Counted from the stretch's first letter, positions 44,612 through 54,998 are shown. The stretch: DNA of 64,000 bases from Hyphomicrobiales bacterium (GCA_930633525.1 CAKNFP010000001.1:1962001-2026000); one strand, 5' to 3'. Translations and numbers: made by a program. Notes: generated by a model from the sequence alone, not told the origin.

Positions 44612-45391
44612 ATGAGCGCGTCGCCTGAGAAGCCGGCCCGCAACCCCGCTGGGGCAGGGGCTCCCAACACGTCCATGCCTCCCATGCCGCGCCATGTGGC
44701 CATCATCATGGATGGTAACGGTCGCTGGGCCGCACGCAGGGGATTGCCGCGCTTCGAGGGGCATCGCCGTGGTATGGAGGCCCTGCGCAACGTTGTGCGT
44801 ATCGCCGGCGATCTCGGCATTTCCTATCTGACGGTCTACGGCTTTTCCTCCGAGAACTGGAGCCGCCCCGCCGCCGAGATCGCGGATTTGATGGGTTTGT
44901 TGCGCCATTTCGTGAGACGGGATCTCGCCGATCTCCATCGCAGCAACGTCCGTGTCCGCATTATCGGGACGGATGAGGGCCTTGCCCCCGATCTCGTCGG
45001 GCTTCTGGCCGAGGCGGAAAATCTCACGCGCAACAACACCGCGCTAACGCTGGTGGTCGCTTTCAACTATGGGGCGCGCCAGGAAATAACACAGGCCGCG
45101 CGCCGGCTTGCGTCGGATGTCGCCGCTGGCCGCCTGGCGGCCGACGACATTTCGGTGGAGCGTTTCTCGGAGACGCTGAACACTGCGGATATTCCTGATC
45201 CCGATCTCCTCATCCGCACCTCCGGCGAGCAACGCCTGTCGAATTTTCTGCTGTGGCAGGCAGCCTATGCGGAGCTCGTTTTCACGCCGGTGCTCTGGCC
45301 GGACTTCGACCGGGGCTCCTTCGAGGAGGCCCTGTCGGAATATCAACGGCGCGAGCGTCGCTTCGGCGGACTGAGCAGCGCCGCAGGATGA
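44612..45391 (+). CDS. uppS: Isoprenyl transferase (undecaprenyl diphosphate synthase)
   Basis: A 259-residue cis-prenyltransferase that builds undecaprenyl diphosphate, the lipid carrier for peptidoglycan and O-antigen. Motifs: [10 protein letters not shown] with catalytic Asp34, [11 protein letters not shown], and [20 protein letters not shown] lies before the ATG at 44612. Its stop overlaps the cdsA start (ATGA), so the two are translationally coupled. Confidence 0.95.
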   Translation: MSASPEKPARNPAGAGAPNTSMPPMPRHVAIIMDGNGRWAARRGLPRFEGHRRGMEALRNVVRIAGDLGISYLTVYGFSSENWSRPAAEIADLMGLLRHFVRRDLADLHRSNVRVRIIGTDEGLAPDLVGLLAEAENLTRNNTALTLVVAFNYGARQEITQAARRLASDVAAGRLAADDISVERFSETLNTADIPDPDLLIRTSGEQRLSNFLLWQAAYAELVFTPVLWPDFDRGSFEEALSEYQRRERRFGGLSSAAG

Positions 45392-46245
45392 CGAAAAATA
45401 ACGGAACCGCGCCCTTCGAACGTGGACATCCGGCGAGAGCCACTTCCGAGTTGACGCTCAGGATCGCATCCGGCTTCGTTCTGGCCTCGGTTGTGCTCGC
45501 GGCTACCCTCTGGGGAGGGCTGCCCTTTGTCATCATCTGGGCAATCGCTGGCGGAGGAGTGGCCTATGAATGGCTCGCTCTGACGGAGGAGAGTGCGGAG
45601 ACAAGACGTACAACGCGCACGATATTCGGTGTCCTGATAGCCGCATCGGCGCTCGTGCTTCATTGGTACGGAATTGGCCCCGCCCTCCTTCTTGTCGCAG
45701 GCGCGGTCGTCGCTCTCATTGCGCTGGATCGACGGGATGCGAAGAGAGACCTGCGGGCAAGCGGGCTCGCCTATGCCGCGGTTATCGCTCTGGTGCCCGT
45801 TGCGGCAAGGGACACGCCATTCGGCCTGTTGACGCTGTTATGGATGTTCGGTGTGGTCTGGGGCACCGATATCCTCGCCTATGCCTGCGGCCGGCTGATC
45901 GGCGGCCCCAAGCTCTGGCCCAGAGTGAGCCCCAAGAAGACCTGGTCCGGTTTTATCGGAGGCGTCACGGCCGGCACGATCATCGGATGGATGGTGCTCA
46001 CGACGCCTCTCACCGGCGGGCCGGCGCCTATGTCGGTCGTGGCCATGATAGCCCTTTCAGCCGCCGCCGCCGTTCTCTCTCAGGCGGGTGATCTCGGTGA
46101 ATCCGTTTTGAAGCGCTATCTGGGCGTCAAGGATTCCGGTCATATAATTCCGGGCCACGGCGGCCTGATGGATCGTCTGGACTCGTTCTGGGCGGTGTCT
46201 GTTTTCCTGGGCTGCGCCCTGGTGGTCAGCTCCCTGTGGAATTGA
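45388..46245 (+). CDS. cdsA: Phosphatidate cytidylyltransferase
   Basis: A 285-residue multi-span inner-membrane enzyme making CDP-diacylglycerol from phosphatidate and CTP. The C-terminal signature is [21 protein letters not shown], written here as [13 protein letters not shown] and [12 protein letters not shown]. Several membrane helices precede it. The ATG at 45388 overlaps the uppS stop. In most Alphaproteobacteria dxr follows directly; here the next gene is rseP after 371 bases with no gene. Confidence 0.94.
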   Translation: MTKNNGTAPFERGHPARATSELTLRIASGFVLASVVLAATLWGGLPFVIIWAIAGGGVAYEWLALTEESAETRRTTRTIFGVLIAASALVLHWYGIGPALLLVAGAVVALIALDRRDAKRDLRASGLAYAAVIALVPVAARDTPFGLLTLLWMFGVVWGTDILAYACGRLIGGPKLWPRVSPKKTWSGFIGGVTAGTIIGWMVLTTPLTGGPAPMSVVAMIALSAAAAVLSQAGDLGESVLKRYLGVKDSGHIIPGHGGLMDRLDSFWAVSVFLGCALVVSSLWN

Positions 46246-46616
46246 CGCGGCGCACGTAAAGCGTGTGTAAATCTTGTGTATGCAATTAATACGTGAATGC
46301 GTTGGCGGGACGAGACCAGCCCTTTTGTGCTATCTCACGGGACGAGGTAATCATTCAGACGTGGCGGGCTGAATGTGGGACGTGGTCTCTCTCTTGCCAT
46401 GATTGCCCCCGCATGTCTGTGCGGATGCCGCTCTCAACAGGCGTAGCGCTTTGTGAAAGCGCTGAGCTCAAATATGAGTAATATTGATGAACAGACTGAT
46501 ATTGCAGCTGTTTTTTTAATATAGATGTCGTTGTCACTTGACTGCGAACCCGACAAGACTATGGATGGCGGCTATGTCGTACCGGTGGACATCCTCATGA
46601 TCAGAGACCTGCCTTC
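46246..46616. other. Gap between cdsA and rseP where dxr is usually found
   Basis: Three hundred and seventy bases without a credible gene: the longest frame (62 codons at 46293) has no dxr similarity by eye. The right half (about 46450-46530) is AT-rich. A TTGACT at 46538 with a 17-base spacer to a poor ATGGAT may be an rseP promoter. A short palindrome is listed separately. Confidence 0.5.
46445..46463. repeat. Tight palindrome in the cdsA-rseP gap
   Basis: AGCGCTTT-GTG-AAAGCGCT: perfect 8-base arms with a 3-base centre. The operator-like symmetry suggests a protein-binding site, while the short loop also permits a hairpin. It borders the AT-rich part upstream of rseP. Confidence 0.4.
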
Positions 46617-47783
46617 ATGGAATTTCTAAGCGCCATGGGCGCGACGGCCACCTCTTTGGTGGGCTATGTCGTTCCGTTCCTCTTCGTCCTGACCATTGTG
46701 GTGTTTGTCCACGAACTGGGGCATTTCCTGGTCGGGCGCTGGTGCGGGGTCGGCGTGCAGGCTTTCTCGATCGGTTTTGGCAAGGAACTGATCGGCTGGA
46801 CCGACAGGCACGGAACGCGCTGGAAATTATCCGCCATTCCCTTGGGCGGCTATGTGAAATTCGCTGGCGACGCCAATGCGGCCAGCATGCCGGACCGGGA
46901 CATTCTCGACAATCTGACGCCGGAAGAACGCCGAGTCAGTTTTTTCCATAAGTCCGTTGGGCGCAGGGCCGCAATCGTTGCGGCGGGCCCGATTGCCAAC
47001 TTCCTGCTGGCAATCGCCATTTTCGGTGGTGCGGCCTATTTCAATGGTCGCCAGGTCCTCGTGCCGAAGGTCGCCGCTGTTCAGGAGAACAGCGCTGCCG
47101 CCCGTGCCGGTTTCCAGGCTGGCGACATCGTTCTCGCCATCGACGGTCACCCCATCACGTCGTTCAACGACATGCAGCGCATTGTCAGTGGCCGCGCGGA
47201 GGAACAGCTCACTTTTCTCGTCGACCGGGCGGGCAGTGAGACACGGCTGACCGCGACGCCTGATCTCAGGGAAATCACCACGCCGTTCGGAAAGCAGCGT
47301 CTCGGCATGCTGGGGCTGCAGGCCGCCTCGAACGATCCGGCCAACTGGCATGTCCAGCGCTTTGGCCTGATCGAGGCGGCCGGCGTCGGCGTCAGCGAGA
47401 CCTGGTTCATCGTTACGCGAACCTACGACTATGTCGCGAAGCTCGTCACGGGCCGCGAGTCGACTGACCAACTCTCGGGTCCCATCCGCATCGCGGAGGT
47501 CTCAGGCAAGGTCGCGTCCATGGGCGGAATCTTCTCGCTCATCAATCTCGCGGCGATTCTCTCGGTGTCGATCGGTCTCATCAACCTTGTCCCCATCCCG
47601 TTGCTGGATGGTGGTCATTTACTTTTCTACGCCATAGAGGCCCTGCGTGGCCGGCCGTTGAGCGAGGCTGCGCAGGAGATCGGTTTCCGGATCGGTCTCG
47701 CCATTGTTGTCATGCTAATGTTGTTTGTTACGTGGAATGACCTTACGCATCTTGGGCTCGCGCTCAGTCAACGGGGCACGTGA
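46617..47783 (+). CDS. rseP: Site-2 protease RseP (RIP metalloprotease)
   Basis: A 388-residue intramembrane zinc protease. HELGH with His32, Glu33 and His36 lies in the first membrane helix, a PDZ domain spans about 125-205 (ARAGFQAGDIVLAIDG), and NLVPIPLLDGGHLL is the second metal-site motif near 322-335. It cleaves anti-sigma factors and signal-peptide remnants in the inner membrane during envelope stress. It precedes bamA, matching the usual order apart from the missing dxr. Confidence 0.95.
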   Translation: MEFLSAMGATATSLVGYVVPFLFVLTIVVFVHELGHFLVGRWCGVGVQAFSIGFGKELIGWTDRHGTRWKLSAIPLGGYVKFAGDANAASMPDRDILDNLTPEERRVSFFHKSVGRRAAIVAAGPIANFLLAIAIFGGAAYFNGRQVLVPKVAAVQENSAAARAGFQAGDIVLAIDGHPITSFNDMQRIVSGRAEEQLTFLVDRAGSETRLTATPDLREITTPFGKQRLGMLGLQAASNDPANWHVQRFGLIEAAGVGVSETWFIVTRTYDYVAKLVTGRESTDQLSGPIRIAEVSGKVASMGGIFSLINLAAILSVSIGLINLVPIPLLDGGHLLFYAIEALRGRPLSEAAQEIGFRIGLAIVVMLMLFVTWNDLTHLGLALSQRGT

Positions 47784-47914
47784 CCCTGAGGTCACGGTCC
47801 CCGGGGAAAAGTTTGTTAACGGTGTTTGTACGTTTGCATGGACGAGTAAACTCTGTAGAAGCGTTATTCGCCTATGGGATTGATATGGCCGGTTTTCCGG
47901 CAGAGAAAAGAACA

Positions 47915-50368
47915 ATGAGGCGGCATCTGATGACGCTGACGACCAAAAGAGGCCGACACTTGGTAAAAGGGCTTCGTTCTGGACTGGTGGCACTTCCGCT
48001 GACGGCGGTTTTTGCCGGAGGCGCTTTGGCTCAAGCGATTGTCGTTCAGGGCAATCGCAGGGTCGAGGCTGACACAGTTCGGTCTTACATCACGAGCCCG
48101 TCCAATTCGCCGGCTGAAATCCGTCGCGAGTTGATGGCGACCGGGATGTTCACCAACGTGAGCGTCGCGCGTCGCGGTGGCGACGTTGTCGTGACCGTTT
48201 CCGAAAATGACCTCATCAATCGGGTCGCCTTCGAGGGCAACAAGAAGCTCAACAAGGACATCCTCGGCTCCGAGGTGCAGACGAAGGCTCGCCAGCCTTA
48301 TAGCCAGGCGACCGTCGATGCCGACATCGCCCGGATCCGCGAGATCTACAAGCAGTCCGGCCGCGGCCTTGCCTCGGTGACGGCGCGGACGGTCGATCTC
48401 CCCAACGGCCGCCTCGACGTCGTCTTCACCATCGACGAGGGTGACAAGACGGGCGTCAAGGAAATCAATTTCGTCGGCAATAGCGCCTATTCGGGTTCGC
48501 GGCTGCGGAATCTGATGACGACGACGGAAATGAACTTCCTGTCGTTTCTCAAGACCTCCGACGTTTATGACCCCGACAGGATCGCCTCCGACGAGGAACT
48601 GATCCGCCGCTACTACCTGAAGAACGGCTATGCTGACTTCCGCATCGTCTCGACCGACGTCCAGTTCGATGAGGCGAAGGGTGGCTATATCGTCACCATC
48701 ACCGTGGAAGAGGGGCAGCCCTACAAGGTCAGCGGCGTTCGCGTTGAATCCCAGATTCCGGACGTGTCTTCCGAGCAGCTGCAAGGCATCGTGAGCACGT
48801 CGGCCGGTGATACCTACAACGCCGAGGCTGTCGAGAAGTCCCTCGACAGGCTGACAACCGAACTCGGCCGTCGTGGCTATGCCTTCACGCAGGTTCGCCC
48901 CGCGGGTGTGCGCGATCCCGACACGCATACCATCGGCATCGACTATGTCGTGGAGGAGGGCCCGCGCGTCTATATCGAGCGGATCAACATCCGTGGCAAC
49001 TCACGTACCCGCGACTATGTGGTGCGCCGTGAGTTCGATATCGGCGAGGGCGATGCTTTCAACAAGGTGTTGATCGATCGCGCTCTTCGCCGCCTCAACA
49101 ATCTCGGCTACTTCAAGTCGGTCCGCATCACCAACGAGCCGGGCTCGAGCCCCGACCGCGTCATCGTGAATGTGGATGTCGAGGATCAGGCGACTGGCCA
49201 GTTCTCCGTGTCGGGTGGCTACTCCACCTCGGACGGTCTCATCGGTGAAGTTGCGGTATCGGAATCGAACTTCCTTGGTCGCGGCCAGTATGTCCGTCTC
49301 GCGGGCTCCTGGGGCCAGCGGGCGCAGGGCGTCGACTTCTCGTTCACCGAGCCTTACTTCCTCGGCCAGCGTATGGCTGCTGGCTTCGACCTGTTCTCGA
49401 AGTATACGGACAACACCAACTACTCGCGCTACACCAATCGCGTGACGGGTGGTCAGCTTCGTTTGGGTCTGCCGATCACCGAGGATACGACGGTCACGCT
49501 GCGTTACTCGCTGTATCAGTCGAACCTCAAGGTTCCGAACACCTACGACAACCCGTTTAACGACTGCTGGTATCCGATCTACGGCTTCACCGGTCCTTAT
49601 CCGGATTGTATCTATAACGGTGAGGCGTCGGTCGCGATCAAGGAAGCTGCCGGCAAGACCATCACGTCTCTGGTGGGTGCGACCTTCACCTACAACACGC
49701 TCGACAATGTCCGGAACCCACATTCGGGCCTCTATGTCGAGTTCAAGCCTGACGTCGCGGGTCTCGGTGGCGACTCCAAGTTCATCCGCGCCACCGCCGA
49801 AGCCCGGTACTATCGCGAGCTGTTCGACGATGTCGTCGGCCTGGTCCGTGTCCAGGGCGGTCACGTCCGTGCGTTCGGCGACAAGGACCTGCGCATCGTC
49901 GATAACTTCTTCCTCGGCCCGTCGCTGGTTCGTGGTTTCGCGCCGTCCGGTATCGGCCCGCGTGACATGAATGGTGACTCGTCTGCCAACGCGCTCGGCG
50001 GCACGACCTATTTCGGTGGGTCGCTCGAAGTGCAGTTCCCGATCTGGGGCCTGCCGCGTGACCTCGGTCTGCGCGGCGCGGTCTTCGCTGATGCGGGTAC
50101 GCTGTTCGGCTATGATGGCGCGACAAACTTCGCTCCTTATGGCGTGCCGGAATATTGCCCCGCGCCCGGCACACCGTACACAAGCTACACGGCGCAGCCG
50201 ACCTGCGTGAACGTGCTCGACAAGAAGACGATCCGCTCGTCGGTCGGTGCCAGCTTGCTGTGGCAGTCCCCGCTTGGCCCATTGCGCTTCGATTACGCAT
50301 GGGTGCTGTCGAAGGCGACCGGCGACCAGACGCAGCAGTTCCGCTTCTCCGGCGGCACGAGCTTCTAA
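47915..50368 (+). CDS. bamA: Outer membrane assembly factor BamA
   Basis: About 817 residues. A signal peptide (LVALPLTAVFAGGALAQA) is followed by five POTRA domains (about 35-430, for example QGNRRVEADTVRSYI and RGNSRTRDYVVRREF) and a 16-stranded Omp85 barrel ending in FRFSGGTSF. It inserts beta-barrel proteins, including the porin-like protein at 1313. The start is uncertain: ATGs at 47885, 47915 and 47930 are all in frame; I prefer 47915. The longer frame reaches back to 47780, overlapping rseP, but that part does not look like coding sequence. The gap of 131 bases from rseP may hold a promoter. Confidence 0.94.
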   Translation: MRRHLMTLTTKRGRHLVKGLRSGLVALPLTAVFAGGALAQAIVVQGNRRVEADTVRSYITSPSNSPAEIRRELMATGMFTNVSVARRGGDVVVTVSENDLINRVAFEGNKKLNKDILGSEVQTKARQPYSQATVDADIARIREIYKQSGRGLASVTARTVDLPNGRLDVVFTIDEGDKTGVKEINFVGNSAYSGSRLRNLMTTTEMNFLSFLKTSDVYDPDRIASDEELIRRYYLKNGYADFRIVSTDVQFDEAKGGYIVTITVEEGQPYKVSGVRVESQIPDVSSEQLQGIVSTSAGDTYNAEAVEKSLDRLTTELGRRGYAFTQVRPAGVRDPDTHTIGIDYVVEEGPRVYIERINIRGNSRTRDYVVRREFDIGEGDAFNKVLIDRALRRLNNLGYFKSVRITNEPGSSPDRVIVNVDVEDQATGQFSVSGGYSTSDGLIGEVAVSESNFLGRGQYVRLAGSWGQRAQGVDFSFTEPYFLGQRMAAGFDLFSKYTDNTNYSRYTNRVTGGQLRLGLPITEDTTVTLRYSLYQSNLKVPNTYDNPFNDCWYPIYGFTGPYPDCIYNGEASVAIKEAAGKTITSLVGATFTYNTLDNVRNPHSGLYVEFKPDVAGLGGDSKFIRATAEARYYRELFDDVVGLVRVQGGHVRAFGDKDLRIVDNFFLGPSLVRGFAPSGIGPRDMNGDSSANALGGTTYFGGSLEVQFPIWGLPRDLGLRGAVFADAGTLFGYDGATNFAPYGVPEYCPAPGTPYTSYTAQPTCVNVLDKKTIRSSVGASLLWQSPLGPLRFDYAWVLSKATGDQTQQFRFSGGTSF

Positions 50369-50386
50369 ACCTGTGGACAGAGCGAC

Positions 50387-50412
50387 AGGCGGCTTCAGAA
50401 ATGAGGCCGCCT
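50387..50412 (+). terminator. Hairpin between bamA and lpxD, candidate attenuator
   Basis: AGGCGGC and GCCGCCT (50387-50393, 50406-50412) form a 7-bp stem with a 12-base loop in the 69-base gap. No T run follows, so transcription probably passes on to lpxD at reduced level. Confidence 0.3.
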
Positions 50413-50437
50413 TCGCGATTCGAGATATCACGGTTTC

Positions 50438-51502
50438 ATGACAGATCCGGTGTTCTTTCCGCGTATGGCACAGCCGACTTTGGCTGAGCTTTCAGCATCT
50501 GTCGGCGTCACTCTGCCGGAAGGCGTGCAATCGGATTTGCGGATATCAGGTGCTGCGTCGCTTGAATGGGCCGGTCCGACTGACGTCGCCTATATGGACA
50601 ACCCACGCTATGTCGATGCGCTGACAGCGACCCATGCGGCGGCGTGCTTCGTCTCGAAGCGGTTTGCCGCGAAGGTTCCCGCCACGACGGTCGCCCTCGT
50701 GACGCCCGATCCCTATCGCGTCTTCGCGCAGGTGATGGCGAGCCTTTACCCTTCGGCTGTGCGTCCCCAGTCGACCTTTGCCGCGGTCGGCATTTCACCG
50801 GGTGCGTTCGTGCATCCCGGCGCGCATCTCGAGCCGGGAGTGATCGTCGACCCCGGGGCGGTGATTGGGCCTGACGTCGAGATCGGCAGCGGCAGCATCA
50901 TCGGCGCGAATGCGGTGATCGGCCCCCAATGCCGGATCGGGCGTGATGTCAGCATCGGCGCAAACGTCTCCGTGCTCAATGCGCTCATCGGCAACCGGGT
51001 GATCCTGCACGGCGGCGTGCGCATCGGGCAGGACGGGTTTGGTTTCGCGATGGGGGCGAACGGACATCTGAAGGTGCCGCAGATTGGGCGTGTCATCATT
51101 CAGGATGATGTTGAGATCGGCGCGAATACGACGATAGACCGTGGCGCGAGCCGCGACACGGTGATCGGGGAGGGGACCAAGATCGATAACCTCGTCCAGA
51201 TTGGCCACAACGTGGTGATCGGACGCCATTGCGTTATCGTCTCGCAGGTCGGTATTTCCGGCAGCACGACAATCGAGGACTTCGTGGCGCTTGGCGGGCA
51301 GGTCGGTATCATCGGCCATGTCAAGGTCGGTACCGGCGCCCAGATCGCGGCCTCGAGCAATGTGGCGAGCGATGTCCCACCGGGAGCTCGCTGGGGCGGC
51401 ACGCCCGCCAAGCCCCTGAGAGACTGGTTCCGGGAGATCAAGTCGGTCGAAAAGCTTGCGTCCAATCGCGATCCGGGCGACAGGGGTGGCGATGGCACCT
51501 GA
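50438..51502 (+). CDS. lpxD: UDP-3-O-(3-hydroxyacyl)glucosamine N-acyltransferase
   Basis: A 354-residue left-handed beta-helix acyltransferase, third step of lipid A synthesis. The N-terminal uridine-binding domain (about 1-105) is followed by hexapeptide repeats (about 110-320), with [13 protein letters not shown] and the catalytic His in [10 protein letters not shown]. It uses 3-hydroxyacyl-ACP supplied by the fab genes. fabZ, lpxA, lpxI and lpxB follow on the same strand. Confidence 0.95.
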   Translation: MTDPVFFPRMAQPTLAELSASVGVTLPEGVQSDLRISGAASLEWAGPTDVAYMDNPRYVDALTATHAAACFVSKRFAAKVPATTVALVTPDPYRVFAQVMASLYPSAVRPQSTFAAVGISPGAFVHPGAHLEPGVIVDPGAVIGPDVEIGSGSIIGANAVIGPQCRIGRDVSIGANVSVLNALIGNRVILHGGVRIGQDGFGFAMGANGHLKVPQIGRVIIQDDVEIGANTTIDRGASRDTVIGEGTKIDNLVQIGHNVVIGRHCVIVSQVGISGSTTIEDFVALGGQVGIIGHVKVGTGAQIAASSNVASDVPPGARWGGTPAKPLRDWFREIKSVEKLASNRDPGDRGGDGT

Positions 51503-51532
51503 ACTGCCGGCGCCGATGAGGAGAATATTTTC

Positions 51533-51997
51533 ATGAACGATGGGCCGGACAAGCTCGAAACCGCGGATATCCTGCAGATTCTGAGCTATCTGCCGCATCG
51601 CTATCCCTTTCTTCTCGTTGATAAGATCATCGAGATGAAGGGTGATGAGTCATGCATCGGCATCAAGAACGTCACGTATAACGAGCCGCAGTTCGCGGGG
51701 CATTTTCCCACGCGGCCGATGTTTCCCGGCGTCTTCATGATCGAGGGCATGGCGCAGACCGCCGGCGCCCTTTGTGTGGCGTCCAAGCTCGCCCAGAAGG
51801 CGCGGCCGAAGGAGGTCTATTTCATGACCATCGACAAGGCCAAGTTTCGCAGGCCGGTCGGTCCGGGCGACACGGTTGAGTATCACATGAAGAAAATTAA
51901 CAATCGCCGCAACATGTGGTGGTTCCGCGGCGAAGCGAAGGTCGATGGCGTGCTCGTTTGCGAGGCGGAAGTCAGTGCCATGCTGGTTGTAGAGTGA
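51533..51997 (+). CDS. fabZ: 3-hydroxyacyl-ACP dehydratase
   Basis: A 154-residue hot-dog-fold enzyme that dehydrates 3-hydroxyacyl-ACP. The catalytic His57 is in [13 protein letters not shown] and Glu71 in MIEGMAQ. It competes with LpxA and LpxD for 3-hydroxyacyl-ACP, which explains its place inside the lpx operon. GAGGAG precedes the ATG, and its stop shares one base with the lpxA start. Confidence 0.97.
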   Translation: MNDGPDKLETADILQILSYLPHRYPFLLVDKIIEMKGDESCIGIKNVTYNEPQFAGHFPTRPMFPGVFMIEGMAQTAGALCVASKLAQKARPKEVYFMTIDKAKFRRPVGPGDTVEYHMKKINNRRNMWWFRGEAKVDGVLVCEAEVSAMLVVE

Positions 51998-52788
51998 TGA
52001 GCGACATTCATCCAACCGCCATTGTTGAGAACGGTGCGTCCCTCGGTGAGGGCGTTCGGATCGGTGCGTTCTGCGTGGTGGGACCAGAGGTCGTGCTCGG
52101 TGACGGCTGCGAGCTGGTGAGCCATGCGGTCATCGCCGGCCGTACGACGATCGGTCCCCGAACCCGCATCTTTCCCTTCGCGTCCATCGGCCACCAGCCG
52201 CAGGATCTGAAATTTCGCGGCGAGGCGTCGACCCTGACGATCGGTAGCGACTGCCTGATCCGCGAGGGCGTCACGATCAATCCGGGCACGGAGGGCGGCG
52301 GGCTCGAGACCGTCGTCGGCAGCCACTGCGCGCTGCTCGCCAATTCCCATATCGGCCATGACTGCCATGTCGGTGATCATGTCGTTCTTTCCAACAACGT
52401 GATGCTCGCTGGCCATGTGACGCTCGGGGACTATGTGATCGTCGGCGGCGGCGCGGCGATCATTCAGTTCGCCCGTGTTGGCTCCCATGCTTTTGTCGGC
52501 GGCCTGTCCGGCGTGGAGAACGATGTCATCCCCTATGGGATGGCGCTCGGCAACCGCGCTCATCTTGCTGGCCTCAATATCGTCGGGCTGCAGCGGCGCG
52601 GCTTTTCGCGGGAGGATATCCATAGCCTCCGGCGAGCCTATCGTCTTCTTTTCGCGGCTGAGGGCACCTTATTGGAGCGTGTCGAGGACGTCGCTGCCGA
52701 ATTCGACAAGCTCGCGGTCGTCCAGGAGGTGCTGGATTTCATCCGCGTTGGCGGGAAGCGGGCGATATGCACGCCGCGAGAGGCGTGA
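51997..52788 (+). CDS. lpxA: UDP-N-acetylglucosamine O-acyltransferase
   Basis: A 263-residue left-handed beta-helix trimer that adds the first 3-hydroxyacyl chain to UDP-GlcNAc, first step of lipid A synthesis. The conserved run NSHIGHDCHVGDHV holds His118, His121 (probable catalytic) and His124. The C-terminal helical domain has RRGFSREDIHSLRRAYR. The start overlaps the fabZ stop (TGATG), and the 3' end overlaps lpxI. Confidence 0.96.
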   Translation: MSDIHPTAIVENGASLGEGVRIGAFCVVGPEVVLGDGCELVSHAVIAGRTTIGPRTRIFPFASIGHQPQDLKFRGEASTLTIGSDCLIREGVTINPGTEGGGLETVVGSHCALLANSHIGHDCHVGDHVVLSNNVMLAGHVTLGDYVIVGGGAAIIQFARVGSHAFVGGLSGVENDVIPYGMALGNRAHLAGLNIVGLQRRGFSREDIHSLRRAYRLLFAAEGTLLERVEDVAAEFDKLAVVQEVLDFIRVGGKRAICTPREA

Positions 52789-53672
52789 GCGACACTCCGG
52801 CGCCGACCGATCTCAAGGCCGACGACGCCGGAGCACCGGTGGTTCTTCTCGCCGGGGGTGGTGCGTTACCGGATTTGCTCGCGGCGGCCCTCGAACGCCG
52901 GGGCAGGGCAGTTAGGATTTTGGCCTTTCGCGGCTTCGCGGAGCGTGCGCTTGCCCGCCGAGCCGACCTGATCGTCGACCTCATTGACTACAAGCGGACC
53001 CTATCGGCACTCAAGGCTTGGAAGCCGGCGGAAATTGTCCTGATCGGTACCGTCACGCGGCCGAAGCCGATAGCTTTCATGGGCGCGCTGTCCGCCTATC
53101 GCAATCGTGAGGAAATTGCCGCCATCCTCGGGTCTGGTGACGATGGTCTCCTCGGCGGCGTCGTGCGCCTCATCGAGGAAGAGGGCTTTGCAGTTGCGGG
53201 CATTGATCAGCTCGCGCCGGAACTGCTCGCTCCGCAGGGCCAACTCGGCGCCGTCGCGCCGGATTCCGACAGCTGGTCCAGCATTGCGCGTGGCCTCGCC
53301 GTGCTCGATTCCCTGTCTCCCTTCGACGTCGGCCAAGCCTCGGTCATCTGTGCGCATTGGGTCGCCGCCATCGAGGGCCCTGAGGGCACCGACGCCATGC
53401 TGCGGCGCGTGCAAAAGCTGCGCCGAGGGGCTCGCTTGCGCGCCACCCATGGCGGGGTATTGGTGAAGACAGCAAAGCGCGACCAGGATCTTCGCGTCGA
53501 TCTTCCCACCATCGGTCCGCGTACCGTGGTGAGAGCGGCTGCAGCCGGCCTTCAAGGCATTGCGGTCGGGGCGAAAACGACGTTGATCGTCGAGATTGAA
53601 CGCACGGTCCAGGAAGCGGATCGGCGTGGACTGTTCCTGCTCGGGGTCGATCTCCCCCACGGATCCGCCTAG
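52767..53672 (+). CDS. lpxI: UDP-2,3-diacylglucosamine diphosphatase LpxI
   Basis: Up to 301 residues. LpxI cleaves UDP-2,3-diacylglucosamine to lipid X, replacing LpxH in most Alphaproteobacteria. Features: LLAGGGALPDLLA near the N-terminus, GTVTRPKPIAFMG, and a C-terminal domain with GGVLVKTAKRDQDLRVDLP and TVVRAAAAGLQGIAVGA. The ATG at 52767 overlaps lpxA by 22 bases; a GTG at 52785 overlaps the lpxA stop (GTGA) and is equally plausible. lpxB follows after 150 bases. Confidence 0.92.
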   Translation: MHAARGVSDTPAPTDLKADDAGAPVVLLAGGGALPDLLAAALERRGRAVRILAFRGFAERALARRADLIVDLIDYKRTLSALKAWKPAEIVLIGTVTRPKPIAFMGALSAYRNREEIAAILGSGDDGLLGGVVRLIEEEGFAVAGIDQLAPELLAPQGQLGAVAPDSDSWSSIARGLAVLDSLSPFDVGQASVICAHWVAAIEGPEGTDAMLRRVQKLRRGARLRATHGGVLVKTAKRDQDLRVDLPTIGPRTVVRAAAAGLQGIAVGAKTTLIVEIERTVQEADRRGLFLLGVDLPHGSA

Positions 53673-53822
53673 AGCATCGAGCAGATATGCGGATGCGATT
53701 TTCGGATAGATTCGGCGCGTGCTCAAATAGATAGACCGGTACGCTCGATTCCATGTGAGCATCCGCCGCTCCAGGGCGGTGGACGGCGGCAAAGGCACGC
53801 GTGCGACGATCGAGGAGAAGTC

Positions 53823-54998
53823 ATGCCCGCGCGGATATTCGTGGTCGCTGGAGAGGAATCCGGTGATCAGCTGGGAGCCAGGCTGATGCAGGCGCTCAGC
53901 CGGCGTCTTGCGCCCGATGGCGTCACGTTCACAGGTGTCGGCGGGCGGGCCATGGAGGCCGAGGGGCTGAAGAGCCTCTTCCCCATGTCGGATATAGCGG
54001 TCATGGGCTTTGCCGCAGTCATCGCCCGGCTACCGACCTTGATCAACCGCATCAAGACGACCGCGGACGCCATCATCGCTCAACGGCCTGAAATGGTCGT
54101 CATCATCGACAGCCCGGATTTTACGCACCGTGTCGCGCGGCGAGTCAAGGCGGCCCTACCCGATCTGCCGGTGGTGGATTATGTCAGTCCCACCGTCTGG
54201 GCGTGGCGGCCCGGCAGGGCGCGCAAGATGCGCTCCTATGTCGATCATGTACTGGCGCTGCTGCCTTTCGAGCCGGCCGCGCATGCCCGCCTCGGCGGTC
54301 CGCCCTGCACCTATGTCGGCCATCCCTTGATCGAGCGTCTCGATACGCTGCGCCCGGGGCCTGGTGAGCGGAGCGAGCCGCCCTATGCTGATCGGCCGCC
54401 GACCGTGCTCGTTCTGCCGGGCAGCCGACGCTCCGAGGTGACCCGCCTGATGCCAGTCCTGGGCGAAACGGTGGCTGCCGTTTCGGCAAAGGTCCGCGGC
54501 CATGTGAATTGGGTGCTGCCTGCGGTTCCTCATGTCGCGCCGCTGATCGAGCAGGGACTCGCGTCCTGGCCCATCAAACCCACTGTCGTCAGTGGCGAGG
54601 AAGCCAAATATGCGGCGTTCCGCTCCGCGACTGCCGCACTTGCCGCATCCGGAACAGTCACGCTCGAACTCGCCCTGGCACGTATCCCGACAGTCGTAGC
54701 CTACAAGGTCTCGCGGCTTGAGGTGCAAGTGCGCCATTTCATCATCGTCGAGCACGCAAGCCTGCCCAATATCATTCTCGATGAGCCCGCCGTGCCCGAA
54801 TTCCTGCAATGGAACTGCACTGTCGATAACCTCGCGGGGGCGCTTCTGCCTCTGATGTCGACGTCTCCGGAACGCGCGGCCCAACTCGCCGCGTTTGATC
54901 GCGTGGAAGCAGCCATGAGCATCGGCGCGTCTCGACCGAGCGACAGGGCTGCCGAAGTCATCATCGATGAGTTGCGCGTGCGCCGGCTGCCAGGTTAA
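53823..54998 (+). CDS. lpxB: Lipid-A-disaccharide synthase
   Basis: A 391-residue glycosyltransferase (family GT19) that joins UDP-diacylglucosamine and lipid X. Motifs: VVAGEESGDQLGA at the N-terminus, SDIAVMGFAAVI, YVSPTVWAWRPGRA and VLPGSRRSEV. It is peripheral to the inner membrane. It closes the lpx operon and is followed by a strong two-way terminator. Confidence 0.95.
   Translation: MPARIFVVAGEESGDQLGARLMQALSRRLAPDGVTFTGVGGRAMEAEGLKSLFPMSDIAVMGFAAVIARLPTLINRIKTTADAIIAQRPEMVVIIDSPDFTHRVARRVKAALPDLPVVDYVSPTVWAWRPGRARKMRSYVDHVLALLPFEPAAHARLGGPPCTYVGHPLIERLDTLRPGPGERSEPPYADRPPTVLVLPGSRRSEVTRLMPVLGETVAAVSAKVRGHVNWVLPAVPHVAPLIEQGLASWPIKPTVVSGEEAKYAAFRSATAALAASGTVTLELALARIPTVVAYKVSRLEVQVRHFIIVEHASLPNIILDEPAVPEFLQWNCTVDNLAGALLPLMSTSPERAAQLAAFDRVEAAMSIGASRPSDRAAEVIIDELRVRRLPG

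Noticed and set aside
46293..46481. 62-codon frame in the cdsA-rseP gap as a dxr remnant
   Set aside because: No resemblance to Dxr motifs by eye and no ribosome binding site.
49001..50431. 476-codon minus-strand frame across bamA
   Set aside because: Antisense shadow, Arg/Val/Ala-rich, no motif; the barrel ends correctly on the plus strand.
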